64,000 nucleotides of DNA, from NCBI GenBank assembly GCA_012965515.1, contig DTSE01000088.1, positions 38,673-102,672 on the forward strand. Reading direction: 5' to 3'. This DNA comes from Candidatus Melainabacteria bacterium (lineage in GTDB: Bacteria; Cyanobacteriota; Vampirovibrionia; Obscuribacterales; Obscuribacteraceae). The position numbers were made by a program, and so were the translations under genes. Of this stretch, positions 25,583 through 33,386 are shown in pieces. Under the pieces are notes generated by a model. That model searched no databases, was not told the origin of the DNA, and saw only the letters and a list, made by a program, of their open reading frames with translations. How positions within the stretch are numbered: the first letter of the stretch is position 1; each line of letters starts with the position of its first letter.

Positions 25583-26500
25583 ATGAAGATTTTGTTGGCG
25601 ATCGACGGTTCCGACTGCTCCACGGAAGTCGCAAAGTTAGTATCAGAAATGACCTGCTCAGCCGGTACGGAACTTATGGTTCTTTCTGCTGTGGATTTCT
25701 TGGAGCCATTGCCTTCATTGGAAGGAATCAAGCGAAAGGAGTTGCTCGCTACCGAAAAATTGGTTCATAGCTACGTTGAACAGTTGCGCTCTGCTCATCC
25801 CGATGCCATCGTATCTGGTGCTGTCGCAGATGGATATGCGTGCGAAGAGATTCTAGATACTTGTAAGGAGTGGGCTCCAGATCTGGTAATGGTTGGTTCT
25901 CATGGAAGAAGTGGACTGGACTACCTTTTCTTTGGCAGCGTATCGCGCACCGTTTTTCTCGAGGCCCCGTGTGCAGTGAGAATTGTGCGCCGTAAGTCAG
26001 AAGAGCATTCTGAAGCGGGAACATATAATGTAATTGTTGCGCTCGAACACACAGACTCAAGCGGACAGGTACTTGATCATGTGCTGAGTACTCCATGGTC
26101 GCAGAAGACAAATTTCAGATGTGTCCATGTAGTGCGTGATACGCCGGAAAGTATTCTTTCTGAACCCGAAGGCGGATATACCCATTCGATGAAGTCTCAC
26201 TACGACAATCTTGTTGCTGGGCGATTAGGCTGGCTTGAAGCCGCGGCAGCTAAGCTGAACGATAAATTGGGAAGACGTGCTGCCACAGCGGAGATTTTGA
26301 GAGGAGAACCAAGAAAGGCTATTCTGGATTTAGCAAAAAACTGGCCGGCTGATCTAATATTGGTTGGTTCTCACGGTCGACGTGGAATTGATAAAGCTGT
26401 TCTTGGCAGCGTGTCAGAAGCAATTGCTGTTCATGCTCAATGCTCGGTGGAAATGACCCGTGTAAAAACACTATCAAAGAAGGTTCATATCATTGTTTAA
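25583..26500 (+). CDS. tandem-domain universal stress protein
   Basis: A 305-residue protein with two Usp domains, each with an intact ATP motif: GSHGRSGLDYLFFGSVS in domain 1 and GSHGRRGIDKAVLGSVS in domain 2. The N-terminus is MKILLAIDGSDCS. Unlike the tandem Usp at 3722, both nucleotide sites look competent. It overlaps the downstream cytochrome c gene by 8 bases, so the two are probably co-translated. Confidence 0.95.
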   Translation: MKILLAIDGSDCSTEVAKLVSEMTCSAGTELMVLSAVDFLEPLPSLEGIKRKELLATEKLVHSYVEQLRSAHPDAIVSGAVADGYACEEILDTCKEWAPDLVMVGSHGRSGLDYLFFGSVSRTVFLEAPCAVRIVRRKSEEHSEAGTYNVIVALEHTDSSGQVLDHVLSTPWSQKTNFRCVHVVRDTPESILSEPEGGYTHSMKSHYDNLVAGRLGWLEAAAAKLNDKLGRRAATAEILRGEPRKAILDLAKNWPADLILVGSHGRRGIDKAVLGSVSEAIAVHAQCSVEMTRVKTLSKKVHIIV

Positions 26501-26927
26501 GCGAATTTTGCCAATTACTCTGTTTTTCGTTTGCGTGCTGACATTGAGCACGTTAGCTGGACAGGCGGACGACAAAAAGCAACGTGCCGGCAATGAACCT
26601 GGAAAGGTTGCGCAGTCGAAGAAAAAAAGTCGGAGCAATCGCAAAGCCCGGTCTATATCGGCAAGCTTGGGTAAGGATCTGTATAAGCAGTACCAGTGCT
26701 ACGATTGCCATAGCATTGGTGGAAAAGGATGCGAAAATGGATTTCGCTTGGATAATGAAGGTTCTAAGAGAACGAAGGCGTTTATAAAGGAGCATCTGGT
26801 TGATCCAGATAAGCATTTCGATAAGCACCCGGATGCATTTGGAACTGATTTAAACTTGATGCCGCCACAAGATCTTGAATCTTGGGAGATCGATAGTCTT
26901 GTTGAGTATCTGTACAGCTTGAAGTAG
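26493..26927 (+). CDS. secreted monoheme cytochrome c
   Basis: A 144-residue protein with a signal peptide (about residues 1-25, RILPITLFFVCVLTLSTLAG). A Lys/Arg-rich spacer and a c-type heme site YQCYDCHSIGGKGC follow. The probable axial Met lies in LNLMPPQDL near the C-terminus. It ends SLVEYLYSLK, the usual terminal helix of class I cytochromes c. The start is TTG at 26493, overlapping the Usp by 8 bases. It is a periplasmic electron carrier. A relative is the diheme protein at 32644-33381. Confidence 0.88.
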   Translation: MFKRILPITLFFVCVLTLSTLAGQADDKKQRAGNEPGKVAQSKKKSRSNRKARSISASLGKDLYKQYQCYDCHSIGGKGCENGFRLDNEGSKRTKAFIKEHLVDPDKHFDKHPDAFGTDLNLMPPQDLESWEIDSLVEYLYSLK

Positions 26928-27022
26928 TTGTTAGACCTTCATTATTTCTTCTGCAGGATAGCGGAGTTGTTTTTGCCCATTTTCAATACTGCGCCGGTTT
27001 ACAGGTCGGCTGATCTGGAAGC

Positions 27023-27496
27023 TTAGTTACCGGTCGATTGGTTGGCTCCGGCTACCTTTTGGGTTTTGTCAAAAGAATGCGATTTCTTCGATCTTAGAAT
27101 GACTACGGAGCATGGCGCCAGTGTAATTACTTCTTTGGCCGTGCTGCCTAGAAGAAAATTACCGATTCCTTTTCTTCCGTGCGTACCCATCAATATCAAA
27201 TCAGCTGAGAAAGCACCCGCTTCGTTTGCAATCACTTCTTTTACAACACCATCACGCACCGCAGTTTCGACTTGAATTCCTGGGAAATAGTCCTTCAAAT
27301 GCTCACCGAAGGTGCGAACCAGGGCCTCACCTTCCGTTATATATTCCGAACTCGACCAGGACATTACTGCCTCATTTTTGTCGAGCACGTGCAGTATCTT
27401 CAGCCTAAACAAAAGCGTATTGAGTTGAACAAGAAATTCTTTGATTTCGTCCTCGAACAAGAGATCTTCAATTGGTATCAAGACATTGGTGACCAT
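27023..27496 (-). CDS. universal stress protein
   Basis: A 157-residue Usp. N-terminus MVTNVLIPIEDLLFEDEI; ATP loop GTHGRKGIGNFLLGSTA; then LAPCSVVIL. It shares a WSSSEYITEGEAL segment with the Usp at 13503 (WPSSEYRTEAESL), marking a paralogous pair. It reads on the same strand as the next upstream Usp (27596-28105) after about 100 bases. Confidence 0.93.
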   Translation of the reverse strand: MVTNVLIPIEDLLFEDEIKEFLVQLNTLLFRLKILHVLDKNEAVMSWSSSEYITEGEALVRTFGEHLKDYFPGIQVETAVRDGVVKEVIANEAGAFSADLILMGTHGRKGIGNFLLGSTAKEVITLAPCSVVILRSKKSHSFDKTQKVAGANQSTGN

Positions 27497-27595
27497 ATTC
27501 GTGTTCTCTGCTGAATCAAGTTGGCGAGTATTCCTGTGAAACTACTTTCATTGTTCAATCTCGACCATAGAAGTGTAGGGCAGGCAAAATCTGCA

Positions 27596-28105
27596 TCATG
27601 TGGCAAACGACGGAAGAGATGTCTGTTGCTGCACGAGAGTACTTCCTTTGCTTTCCGCAGACTTAGGTAAGCTGACGACTGTAACAGGGCGATCAGCTAG
27701 TTTCAAAACCGCCGTCGAAACACTACTTACTCTCAAGCGCGTATTGTCCCCGTGTGAATGCGCACCTATTACGATTACATCAGCATTCCACTCTTCGGCA
27801 CAATCCAGAATTACGCGATGGGGCGTACCCACAAGTACTGATTCTTCAACTTCAAACGAATCATCCTCGCAAAGTAGATTAATGCGCGTTTGTTTTAGCA
27901 TGAAAGCTGCCTTTTTCAATTGCGTTTCCAGCAACTTTCTAGTCTTGCCGGGCCCTGATTGATCATGTAGGTCGTTCAGAAATGTGGATGTGTCTATCAC
28001 ATTTAAGAGTTTGACAGTCTTTCCGGGTCCGCCAAATAAACGTGCGACAGCATCGACAATTGGCATCACAAATTCATCTTCATCGATAGCAACCAGAACT
28101 TTCAT
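27596..28105 (-). CDS. Usp-family protein with degenerate ATP loop
   Basis: A 169-residue Usp starting MKVLVAIDEDEFVMPIV with GGAGAAAG upstream. The C-terminal loop reads GAHSHGDNTRLRVSSVS, so both the second and third glycines of the ATP motif are lost. The fold pattern (VIVIGAH, then VTVVSLP) is otherwise kept. By analogy with ATP-independent Usps it may signal through protein contacts; this is inference. Confidence 0.88.
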   Translation of the reverse strand: MKVLVAIDEDEFVMPIVDAVARLFGGPGKTVKLLNVIDTSTFLNDLHDQSGPGKTRKLLETQLKKAAFMLKQTRINLLCEDDSFEVEESVLVGTPHRVILDCAEEWNADVIVIGAHSHGDNTRLRVSSVSTAVLKLADRPVTVVSLPKSAESKGSTLVQQQTSLPSFAT

Positions 28106-28584
28106 AACTTTCTCCGGCTAGTGTCAGAATGGAACGCAGAAGGGAGTGCTTTAGCAAAAGACTTTCATTTTTAGAATTCTGCGGAAGACCCTGTTCATAC
28201 CTTTGATTTTTGCACCGGCTGCATGCTGGTCCATCGTTTTAAAGGACTATTTGAATTGGTTTTTAGAGCAATATTTAGCTGTAGCCTGGAGCGACATCAT
28301 TCCGAAGCCCTATTTGACCGACCCCGTGGTCTCCAGATTCAAGGTTGGCTTGGTATATGGGGCATAAAGTGAGTATGAACGACAGACTACTTTTCTCGAG
28401 TAAAAAGCTTGAAATGCTAGCTGGGTTAGGTATTCACAGACGGTTCGAAATCAGATCCGGACATCCTAGATCCTGTTTCGCCTGAACCGGACTTGGTTGA
28501 AGAAATCACACCGGTCAGTTTTGCGAAGAATCACTTGCCGTGGCGCAAGCGAACTTCATTGATCGGTTTGAGGCAATAATCTAT
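28106..28584. other. long intergenic region with a possible broken small gene
   Basis: These 479 bases separate the divergent Usp (28105) and the secreted protein (28585). Apart from the candidate frameshifted small gene at 28375-28579 I see no gene, RNA or repeat. The promoters of both flanking genes must lie here. Confidence 0.4.
28375..28579 (+). pseudogene. possible frameshifted small gene
   Basis: An ATG at 28375 (AAAGTGAG upstream) opens a frame reading MNDRLLFSSKKLEMLAGLG before it becomes unlikely and stops at 28485. In the +1 frame, from about 28430, a protein-like acidic stretch (SDPDILDPVSPEPDLVEEI, then HLPWRKR) runs to TAA at 28577-28579. Joining the two would give a protein of about 68 residues. 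It could equally be chance. Confidence 0.25.
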
Positions 28585-29337
28585 ATGAGAACGATTGCAG
28601 GGAGGACAACGGCGGGCGCACTGAGCGTACTTGCGTTTGCTTGTTGTTGCTTAAGTGCATCCTCCAGAGAAATGAAAACCTGGATGATAACCCAGTTTCA
28701 CGAAATCAACGGTAAAGAAGTGACCTACATAGCAAAGGACTTCGTGCGTCTCGATCGGCTAACTAACGGCTATTCAATCATTATCGATGAGAGAGCTGGC
28801 AGAGTCTATTTCTTTAGCGACAAGGAGAAGCTGCTATATAAGACGAAAATCAAGGGTTTCAATTACCAGTCTGTCAATTTGCTTCGCATGTTCACAGGCG
28901 ATTCAAGGGCTGGAGACAGCTGGCGACGAGCGGGTTCAACACGAATCGGCAATACTGAAGTGATCCGTTTTATCTCAGAAGATTACAGCAATGTCTTCCG
29001 TGGCGCGAAAGAAGGTGGCTACCTGTCTGGTGAGAAGAGAGTGGTTGAAACAGAAACTTCCTTCTACGTAAGCAAAGAGATTGCAATTTCGAAGGATGTT
29101 TCTAAATTACTTTCTCAACTTCAAGGGACCAAGGATCTCGGTTATGTCCCACTCAAAGAAGTAACAGCCTGGAAGGAGAAAATCAAGACGAAGACAAATC
29201 TGGATTTGTTAGATGTGAGAAGAATAGACTTGGACGTAAGCAAACGATTAATTCCAAAAGGCTATCGAGAAACATCAGACCTTCGCGACATTACAAACAA
29301 AGACAAATCTCCGGCCGAAGAGTTGCTATGCAAATAG
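28585..29337 (+). CDS. secreted protein of unknown function
   Basis: A 250-residue protein with an N-terminal signal sequence (RTIAGRTTAGALSVLAFACCCLSASS) from ATG 28585. An upstream in-frame GTG at 28540 would precede the signal, so it is less likely. The mature part has beta-rich patterns (EVTYIAKDFVRLDRLTNGYSIIID, RVYFFSDKEKLLYKT). These recall DUF4412/LolA-type outer-membrane proteins that handle lipids, but I cannot assign a family. It lies alone upstream of the YiiX-like gene. Confidence 0.75.
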   Translation: MRTIAGRTTAGALSVLAFACCCLSASSREMKTWMITQFHEINGKEVTYIAKDFVRLDRLTNGYSIIIDERAGRVYFFSDKEKLLYKTKIKGFNYQSVNLLRMFTGDSRAGDSWRRAGSTRIGNTEVIRFISEDYSNVFRGAKEGGYLSGEKRVVETETSFYVSKEIAISKDVSKLLSQLQGTKDLGYVPLKEVTAWKEKIKTKTNLDLLDVRRIDLDVSKRLIPKGYRETSDLRDITNKDKSPAEELLCK

Positions 29338-29531
29338 ATTTATTGGACTGATGACACTATTGGACATTGATAGTCTTACAGGCTGGTTGTCGTATCATCT
29401 TTTAGTATTAGTGATCAAAATTCCCCCTTCAATTGTTTCCTTTTGCACTTTGATATTCAGCAGAAAGGCTGATGTCTGGAGGGCTGCATTGTCTAACAAT
29501 AATTTTTTAGAAGGAAGTTTTGGATACGAAA

Positions 29532-30365
29532 ATGAAACAACCGACCGAACCCATCATTCGCAAAGCACTGTCCGAGCAATCTCATAAAGTCGAAATTCCA
29601 CGCTTTTCCCGTCGGGCACAGAGGCGAGTTCGTAGGTTATGGTCGATCTGGGTGCAACGCCTGATGAATATCAGATTTCCAATTTTGGGAGCAAGGCTCA
29701 CGCGCCGGAAAAAGGTCGAAATTGAAACGTTGCTACAGCCGGGAGACATACTGCTCAAGGACAATTGCGGCTATCCGTTTTCACAGCTTGGTGCGCGCCT
29801 CTTAGGTAGCCGATGGATTCATTCTGCCGTTTTTATCGGAGACGGCAAAGTCATAGACTGTGGTTCTGTGCCCTACGTGGCCGAAGCACCGTTAGAGTTC
29901 TTTCTCGATGCCAGCGACGTGGCTATATATAGACCGAAATTTAAAACGGCTGGTGATTGCGAATCCGCATTGCATTACCTGAGGGACCAAATTGACAAAC
30001 CTTTTAACAAGACCTTCAATCTGGCGAACAAGAATTCGTTTTATTGCACTCAACTTATCTACAGAATGTTGAAGCAAATGCCAAACCCGATTGATCTTCC
30101 TGTCAGCTCTGTCGGTGGCAGAAAGGCTATTTTGGCCAGTGACATTGAAGACTGTACTGAGCTTCAGAGAGTTTACCTATTTCGTGTGGCCCCCTGGCGG
30201 ATTTTGATTGCACATATTCCCTCGCTCGTCGCGCTTTCGTTGGGAGCCTCACTGGCGAAGAAGATTCGTCCAGAATATGGTTTCGTTGGCGGTATTCTTG
30301 GACTCATGTCAATCCTTACCATTACTCAGCAAAAGTGCCACCCTGTGCGGATGAGAAAAACGTAG
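29532..30365 (+). CDS. YiiX/DUF830-type permuted papain-fold hydrolase
   Basis: A 277-residue protein. Residues about 70-215 match permuted NlpC/P60-like (YiiX, YebB) proteins: LQPGDILLKDN, then the His motif SRWIHSAVFIGDGKVID, then the Cys motif NSFYCTQLIYRML. The His and Cys are the likely catalytic pair; substrates may be amide or lipid-linked bonds. The C-terminal about 45 residues are hydrophobic (HIPSLVALSLGASL, GGILGLMSILTI), suggesting membrane association. The start is uncertain: TTG 29520 lies very close to AAGGAAG, while ATG 29532 is far from it. The acyl-AMP ligase follows after 4 bases, so the two probably work together. Confidence 0.8.
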   Translation: MKQPTEPIIRKALSEQSHKVEIPRFSRRAQRRVRRLWSIWVQRLMNIRFPILGARLTRRKKVEIETLLQPGDILLKDNCGYPFSQLGARLLGSRWIHSAVFIGDGKVIDCGSVPYVAEAPLEFFLDASDVAIYRPKFKTAGDCESALHYLRDQIDKPFNKTFNLANKNSFYCTQLIYRMLKQMPNPIDLPVSSVGGRKAILASDIEDCTELQRVYLFRVAPWRILIAHIPSLVALSLGASLAKKIRPEYGFVGGILGLMSILTITQQKCHPVRMRKT

Positions 30366-30369
30366 TTCC

Positions 30370-32076
30370 ATGCAGATTAAGCCTCGATACTACCAAGAGC
30401 AAAGTGTGCAGCCCCTGCCGGCGCACTGGTCTTCTTTGCCTCAAGCTTTTCTCCATCAGGCAAGGAAGCAACCCCATGCGCTGGCTGTTTGCGACTCGTT
30501 GGGAACGAAGCTCACTTATCATCAACTACTTTTGAAATCGATTGCTCTGGCAAATTTGCTTAGCAAGACGTTGAATTCGTCTATATGTATTGGAATTATG
30601 CTGCCACCATCAGTAGGTGCGGTTGTAGCGAATCTTGCTGTCGCACTCCTGGGAAAAGTTGCGGTAAACCTAAATTATACAGCCGGGCAAAAGTCTTTCG
30701 ACCTGTACGCCCAACGGTGCAACCTAAACCATATTATTACTGCCAAACCAGTGGTGAAGCGATTGCAGCTTGAGTGCCAGGCAGAATATATTTTCATTGA
30801 GTCTGTTCAACAAGACGTAACTCTGCTCACTAAATTGAAAACTTGGACCGAGTCGGATCTGTGTCCTGAGATATTTCTGGGCGGGCTTCTGTCAGGACTC
30901 TCTGAACAGCACCAAATTGACATTAGCAAACTAGGACTAACTGCCAGGCAGGGTGCCAGTGGAAGGAAGAAAAGTCTGAATAGTCCTGCAAGCATAATCT
31001 TTACTGCAGGTTCTACGAGCGATCCCAAAGGTGTTGTTCTTTCGCATGAGAACATCCTTTCCAATATCAATGCCATCAAGGAGCAAGGGCAAATCCGTCG
31101 AGGAGAGGTGGTATTAGGAGTGATACCATTTTTTCATTCTTTCGGGCTGACCATGACCCTATGGGCCCCTTTGTGTCTGGGAGAAACAGTGGTCTATCAC
31201 TATGATCCTTTTGATGCCAAAAGAATTGGTGAGCTTTGCGAAGCTTTTAAGGCTACATGTATTGTTTGCACTCCTACTATGATGGGATTGCTTCTTCGCC
31301 GCTGCCGACCCGAGCAACTCGCGTCTATTAGAACTTGTGTGCTTGGTGGAGAAAAGCTGAAAAAGCAGCAGAGCTCAGACATTAAAGAACGGCTCGGAAT
31401 AGCACCGCTCCAGGGATATGGTTTGGCGGAAACTGCACCGGTTGTTTCATGCAATGTTCCTAACCATGTCACGTTACAAAATGGACGAGTGATAGAAGGC
31501 AACAAGTTGGGGACTGTGGGACTACCGATCCCAGGCACGCTAATTAAAATTGTGGATGCTGACACAGGAAAGTCACTTCCACCAGGTCAGTCCGGAATAA
31601 TAAACGTTAAAGGCCCGCAAATCATGCTGGGCTATTTGGGGCAGCCCGAGCTTACAAGCCAATCCATAAAGGACGGTTGGTTCAATACCGGAGACATCGG
31701 TTTTCTTGATGAAGATGGATTTCTCACCGTGACCGGTCGGCTAAGCCAGTTTTCCAAGATCGCCGGTGAAATGGTTTCTCACATGGTCGTCGAGGAAGAG
31801 CTGTATAGGGTATCCGGAGCAGGCGCCGGGGAAATTTCGGTTACTTGCGTACCGGATTCGCGTCGCGGCGAGAGACTAGTGGTTGTCTACTCGAAAATGG
31901 GCAAAACTCCACAGCAAGTTGTCGACGAACTGAGGAAAGGAGAATTACCACATCTCTGGATTCCAAATGCCTGCGATTTCGTAAAAATTGGAGAACTTCC
32001 CGTAATGCCGAACGGGAAGTTGAATTTACGACAGATTAAAAAGATTGCCGCGGAATCTCGAGGTGAGATTTCTTGA
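30370..32076 (+). CDS. AMP-dependent acyl synthetase/ligase (Aas-like)
   Basis: A 568-residue adenylate-forming enzyme. The phosphate-binding loop is IIFTAGSTSDPKGVVLSH. A5 is GYGLAETAP, and the A7/A8 region is GWFNTGDIGFLDEDGFLTVTGR. It has the terminal catalytic Lys region NGKLNLRQIKK. FSKIAGEMV resembles the acyl-ACP synthetase half of Aas-type proteins, so a fatty acid is the likely substrate, activated to acyl-AMP for transfer to CoA or ACP. There is no fused acyltransferase domain. It is tightly coupled to the YiiX-like gene upstream, which suggests lipid recycling or remodelling (inference). Confidence 0.87.
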   Translation: MQIKPRYYQEQSVQPLPAHWSSLPQAFLHQARKQPHALAVCDSLGTKLTYHQLLLKSIALANLLSKTLNSSICIGIMLPPSVGAVVANLAVALLGKVAVNLNYTAGQKSFDLYAQRCNLNHIITAKPVVKRLQLECQAEYIFIESVQQDVTLLTKLKTWTESDLCPEIFLGGLLSGLSEQHQIDISKLGLTARQGASGRKKSLNSPASIIFTAGSTSDPKGVVLSHENILSNINAIKEQGQIRRGEVVLGVIPFFHSFGLTMTLWAPLCLGETVVYHYDPFDAKRIGELCEAFKATCIVCTPTMMGLLLRRCRPEQLASIRTCVLGGEKLKKQQSSDIKERLGIAPLQGYGLAETAPVVSCNVPNHVTLQNGRVIEGNKLGTVGLPIPGTLIKIVDADTGKSLPPGQSGIINVKGPQIMLGYLGQPELTSQSIKDGWFNTGDIGFLDEDGFLTVTGRLSQFSKIAGEMVSHMVVEEELYRVSGAGAGEISVTCVPDSRRGERLVVVYSKMGKTPQQVVDELRKGELPHLWIPNACDFVKIGELPVMPNGKLNLRQIKKIAAESRGEIS

Positions 32077-32100
32077 CGCTCATCCTTTAGTCGGCGAAAA

Positions 32101-32118
32101 ATCGTTCTGAGAGATCAT
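32101..32118. promoter_or_regulatory. weak candidate operator (ATCGTTCTGAGAGATCAT)
   Basis: It matches 13 of 18 positions of the proposed consensus ATCRTTCTTAAGAAYGAT and sits 57 bases before the avidin-family gene. On its own it would not be convincing. Confidence 0.25.
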
Positions 32119-32175
32119 ATTCAAGCTTTGAGATTTAGCGATGATTGATGAGCAAATGCTTGTGGAGATCGAATA

Positions 32176-32598
32176 ATGACAATGAATGCAACCATAAAAG
32201 AGACACTTGCTGGTGTTTGGCATAATCAACATAATTCACAGATCCATCTGGAAATCGATGAGTCAGGCAAGATCGCAGGATATTTCCTCAACGGCATCAA
32301 TAGCCCTGGCGGACGTTCGGAAAGTTATCCATTAACAGGATTTGCTCGTGGGGATGTATTCTCATTTTGTGTGGACTTCTCCAAGCATGGTTGCATGACA
32401 ACGTGGGTCGGCCAAATCGTTGAAGAGAGACGATTCCAAGCAATGTGGCAGATGATCAGCGATGTACATCAAAATAAAGATCTCTGCTGGAAATCCACAT
32501 GGATCGGTCAGGACACTTTTGAGTTTGGCCCCCGTGAAAGTGAGATTTGCGATCAGCCATGTTCTGCCTCCTATCCGCTATATTGCAGCCTCATCTAG
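32176..32598 (+). CDS. avidin-family (biotin-binding) protein
   Basis: A 140-residue protein aligned by eye with streptavidin from residue 10: LAGVWHNQHNSQIHLEID (Asn and Ser of the biotin ureido pocket), KIAGYF (Tyr), YPLTGFA, then TTWVGQ, AMWQMIS and LCWKSTWIGQDTFEF. The Thr, the Trp lid residues and the Asp that contact biotin in streptavidin all have counterparts. No signal peptide is visible, so it appears cytoplasmic, unlike most avidins. The C-terminal tail is Cys-rich (CDQPCSASYPLYC). The role is unknown; biotin storage, sequestration or defence are possibilities. Confidence 0.85.
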   Translation: MTMNATIKETLAGVWHNQHNSQIHLEIDESGKIAGYFLNGINSPGGRSESYPLTGFARGDVFSFCVDFSKHGCMTTWVGQIVEERRFQAMWQMISDVHQNKDLCWKSTWIGQDTFEFGPRESEICDQPCSASYPLYCSLI

Positions 32599-32643
32599 AA
32601 ACCAATCTGCTATCGTTTTAGTGGGTTTTGGGGATGGCAAGAA

Positions 32644-33381
32644 ATGAATGGTTTGATAAGTTTCAGGACAATTTTGCCCCTGGCAATAGTTCTGGGTCTA
32701 GTGTGCACTTCTGTTTCGGCAAAGAACTCTCCTGCGCAAAAGTCAAACAGGACAAAAGCAGTCGATTCGTCTCGTAACGAAGGGGCGAAATTGTTCAAAG
32801 CGAATTGCCAAAATTGTCACAGTACTGGAGAATCCGGTGGTTGCCTGGGTCCAGTGCTCGCAGGCGAAGGTTCGCGTCGAAGCAAATTTTTTATCGAATC
32901 TAGAATAAGCAATGATCCCAAAATGGTCCAGGAATTTCTGCGTGCATATGGTCACGCAGAGTTAATGCCACATATGCGTGTCGATTCGATAGCTGCTAAG
33001 AAGCTTGCCTCGTATGTCGCCTCATTGGCTGCTGTTGAGTCGGGCTTTGATGTTAAGTCACACGAACCGCAAAAAAAGAGAGCACAGCTCAATAACGGGG
33101 CGAGCGCTCAATCAATCGCTAATGGCAAGAGACTTGTCTATGAACGTGGATGTCTGATGTGCCATTCATTCGGTGGTATGGGTGGACAGTTCGCGCCTGC
33201 TTTCGACGGTATTGGAGCGCGGCATTCGAAAGAATTCATAGCCGAAAGTATTTCTAGTGCCGAGCTGTTTCAAGGCAATTCTGGGCGCGAGTACGGTGCC
33301 AGGGGCCTGGTTATGCCGCCGTCAAGTTTTAGTGAAGAAGAGATCGAAAGTATTGCCTCCTATCTTTCTAGTCTCAAGTAG
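32644..33381 (+). CDS. secreted diheme cytochrome c
   Basis: A 245-residue protein with a signal peptide (TILPLAIVLGLVCTSVSA) and two class I cytochrome c domains. Domain 1 has CQNCHSTGESGG (about residue 57) and an axial Met in ELMPHM. Domain 2 has CLMCHSFGGMGG (about residue 172) and an axial Met in GLVMPPSSF. Domain 2 resembles the monoheme protein at 26493-26927. It is probably a periplasmic electron carrier for a terminal reductase or oxidase not in this window. The beta-CASP gene starts 5 bases later. Confidence 0.92.
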   Translation: MNGLISFRTILPLAIVLGLVCTSVSAKNSPAQKSNRTKAVDSSRNEGAKLFKANCQNCHSTGESGGCLGPVLAGEGSRRSKFFIESRISNDPKMVQEFLRAYGHAELMPHMRVDSIAAKKLASYVASLAAVESGFDVKSHEPQKKRAQLNNGASAQSIANGKRLVYERGCLMCHSFGGMGGQFAPAFDGIGARHSKEFIAESISSAELFQGNSGREYGARGLVMPPSSFSEEEIESIASYLSSLK

Positions 33382-33386
33382 GTGGC

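Noticed and set aside
29351..29587. 78-codon frame starting MTLLDIDSLTGWL, partly hydrophobic
   Set aside because: Overlaps the YiiX-like gene start in another frame and has no ribosome site. Probably chance.
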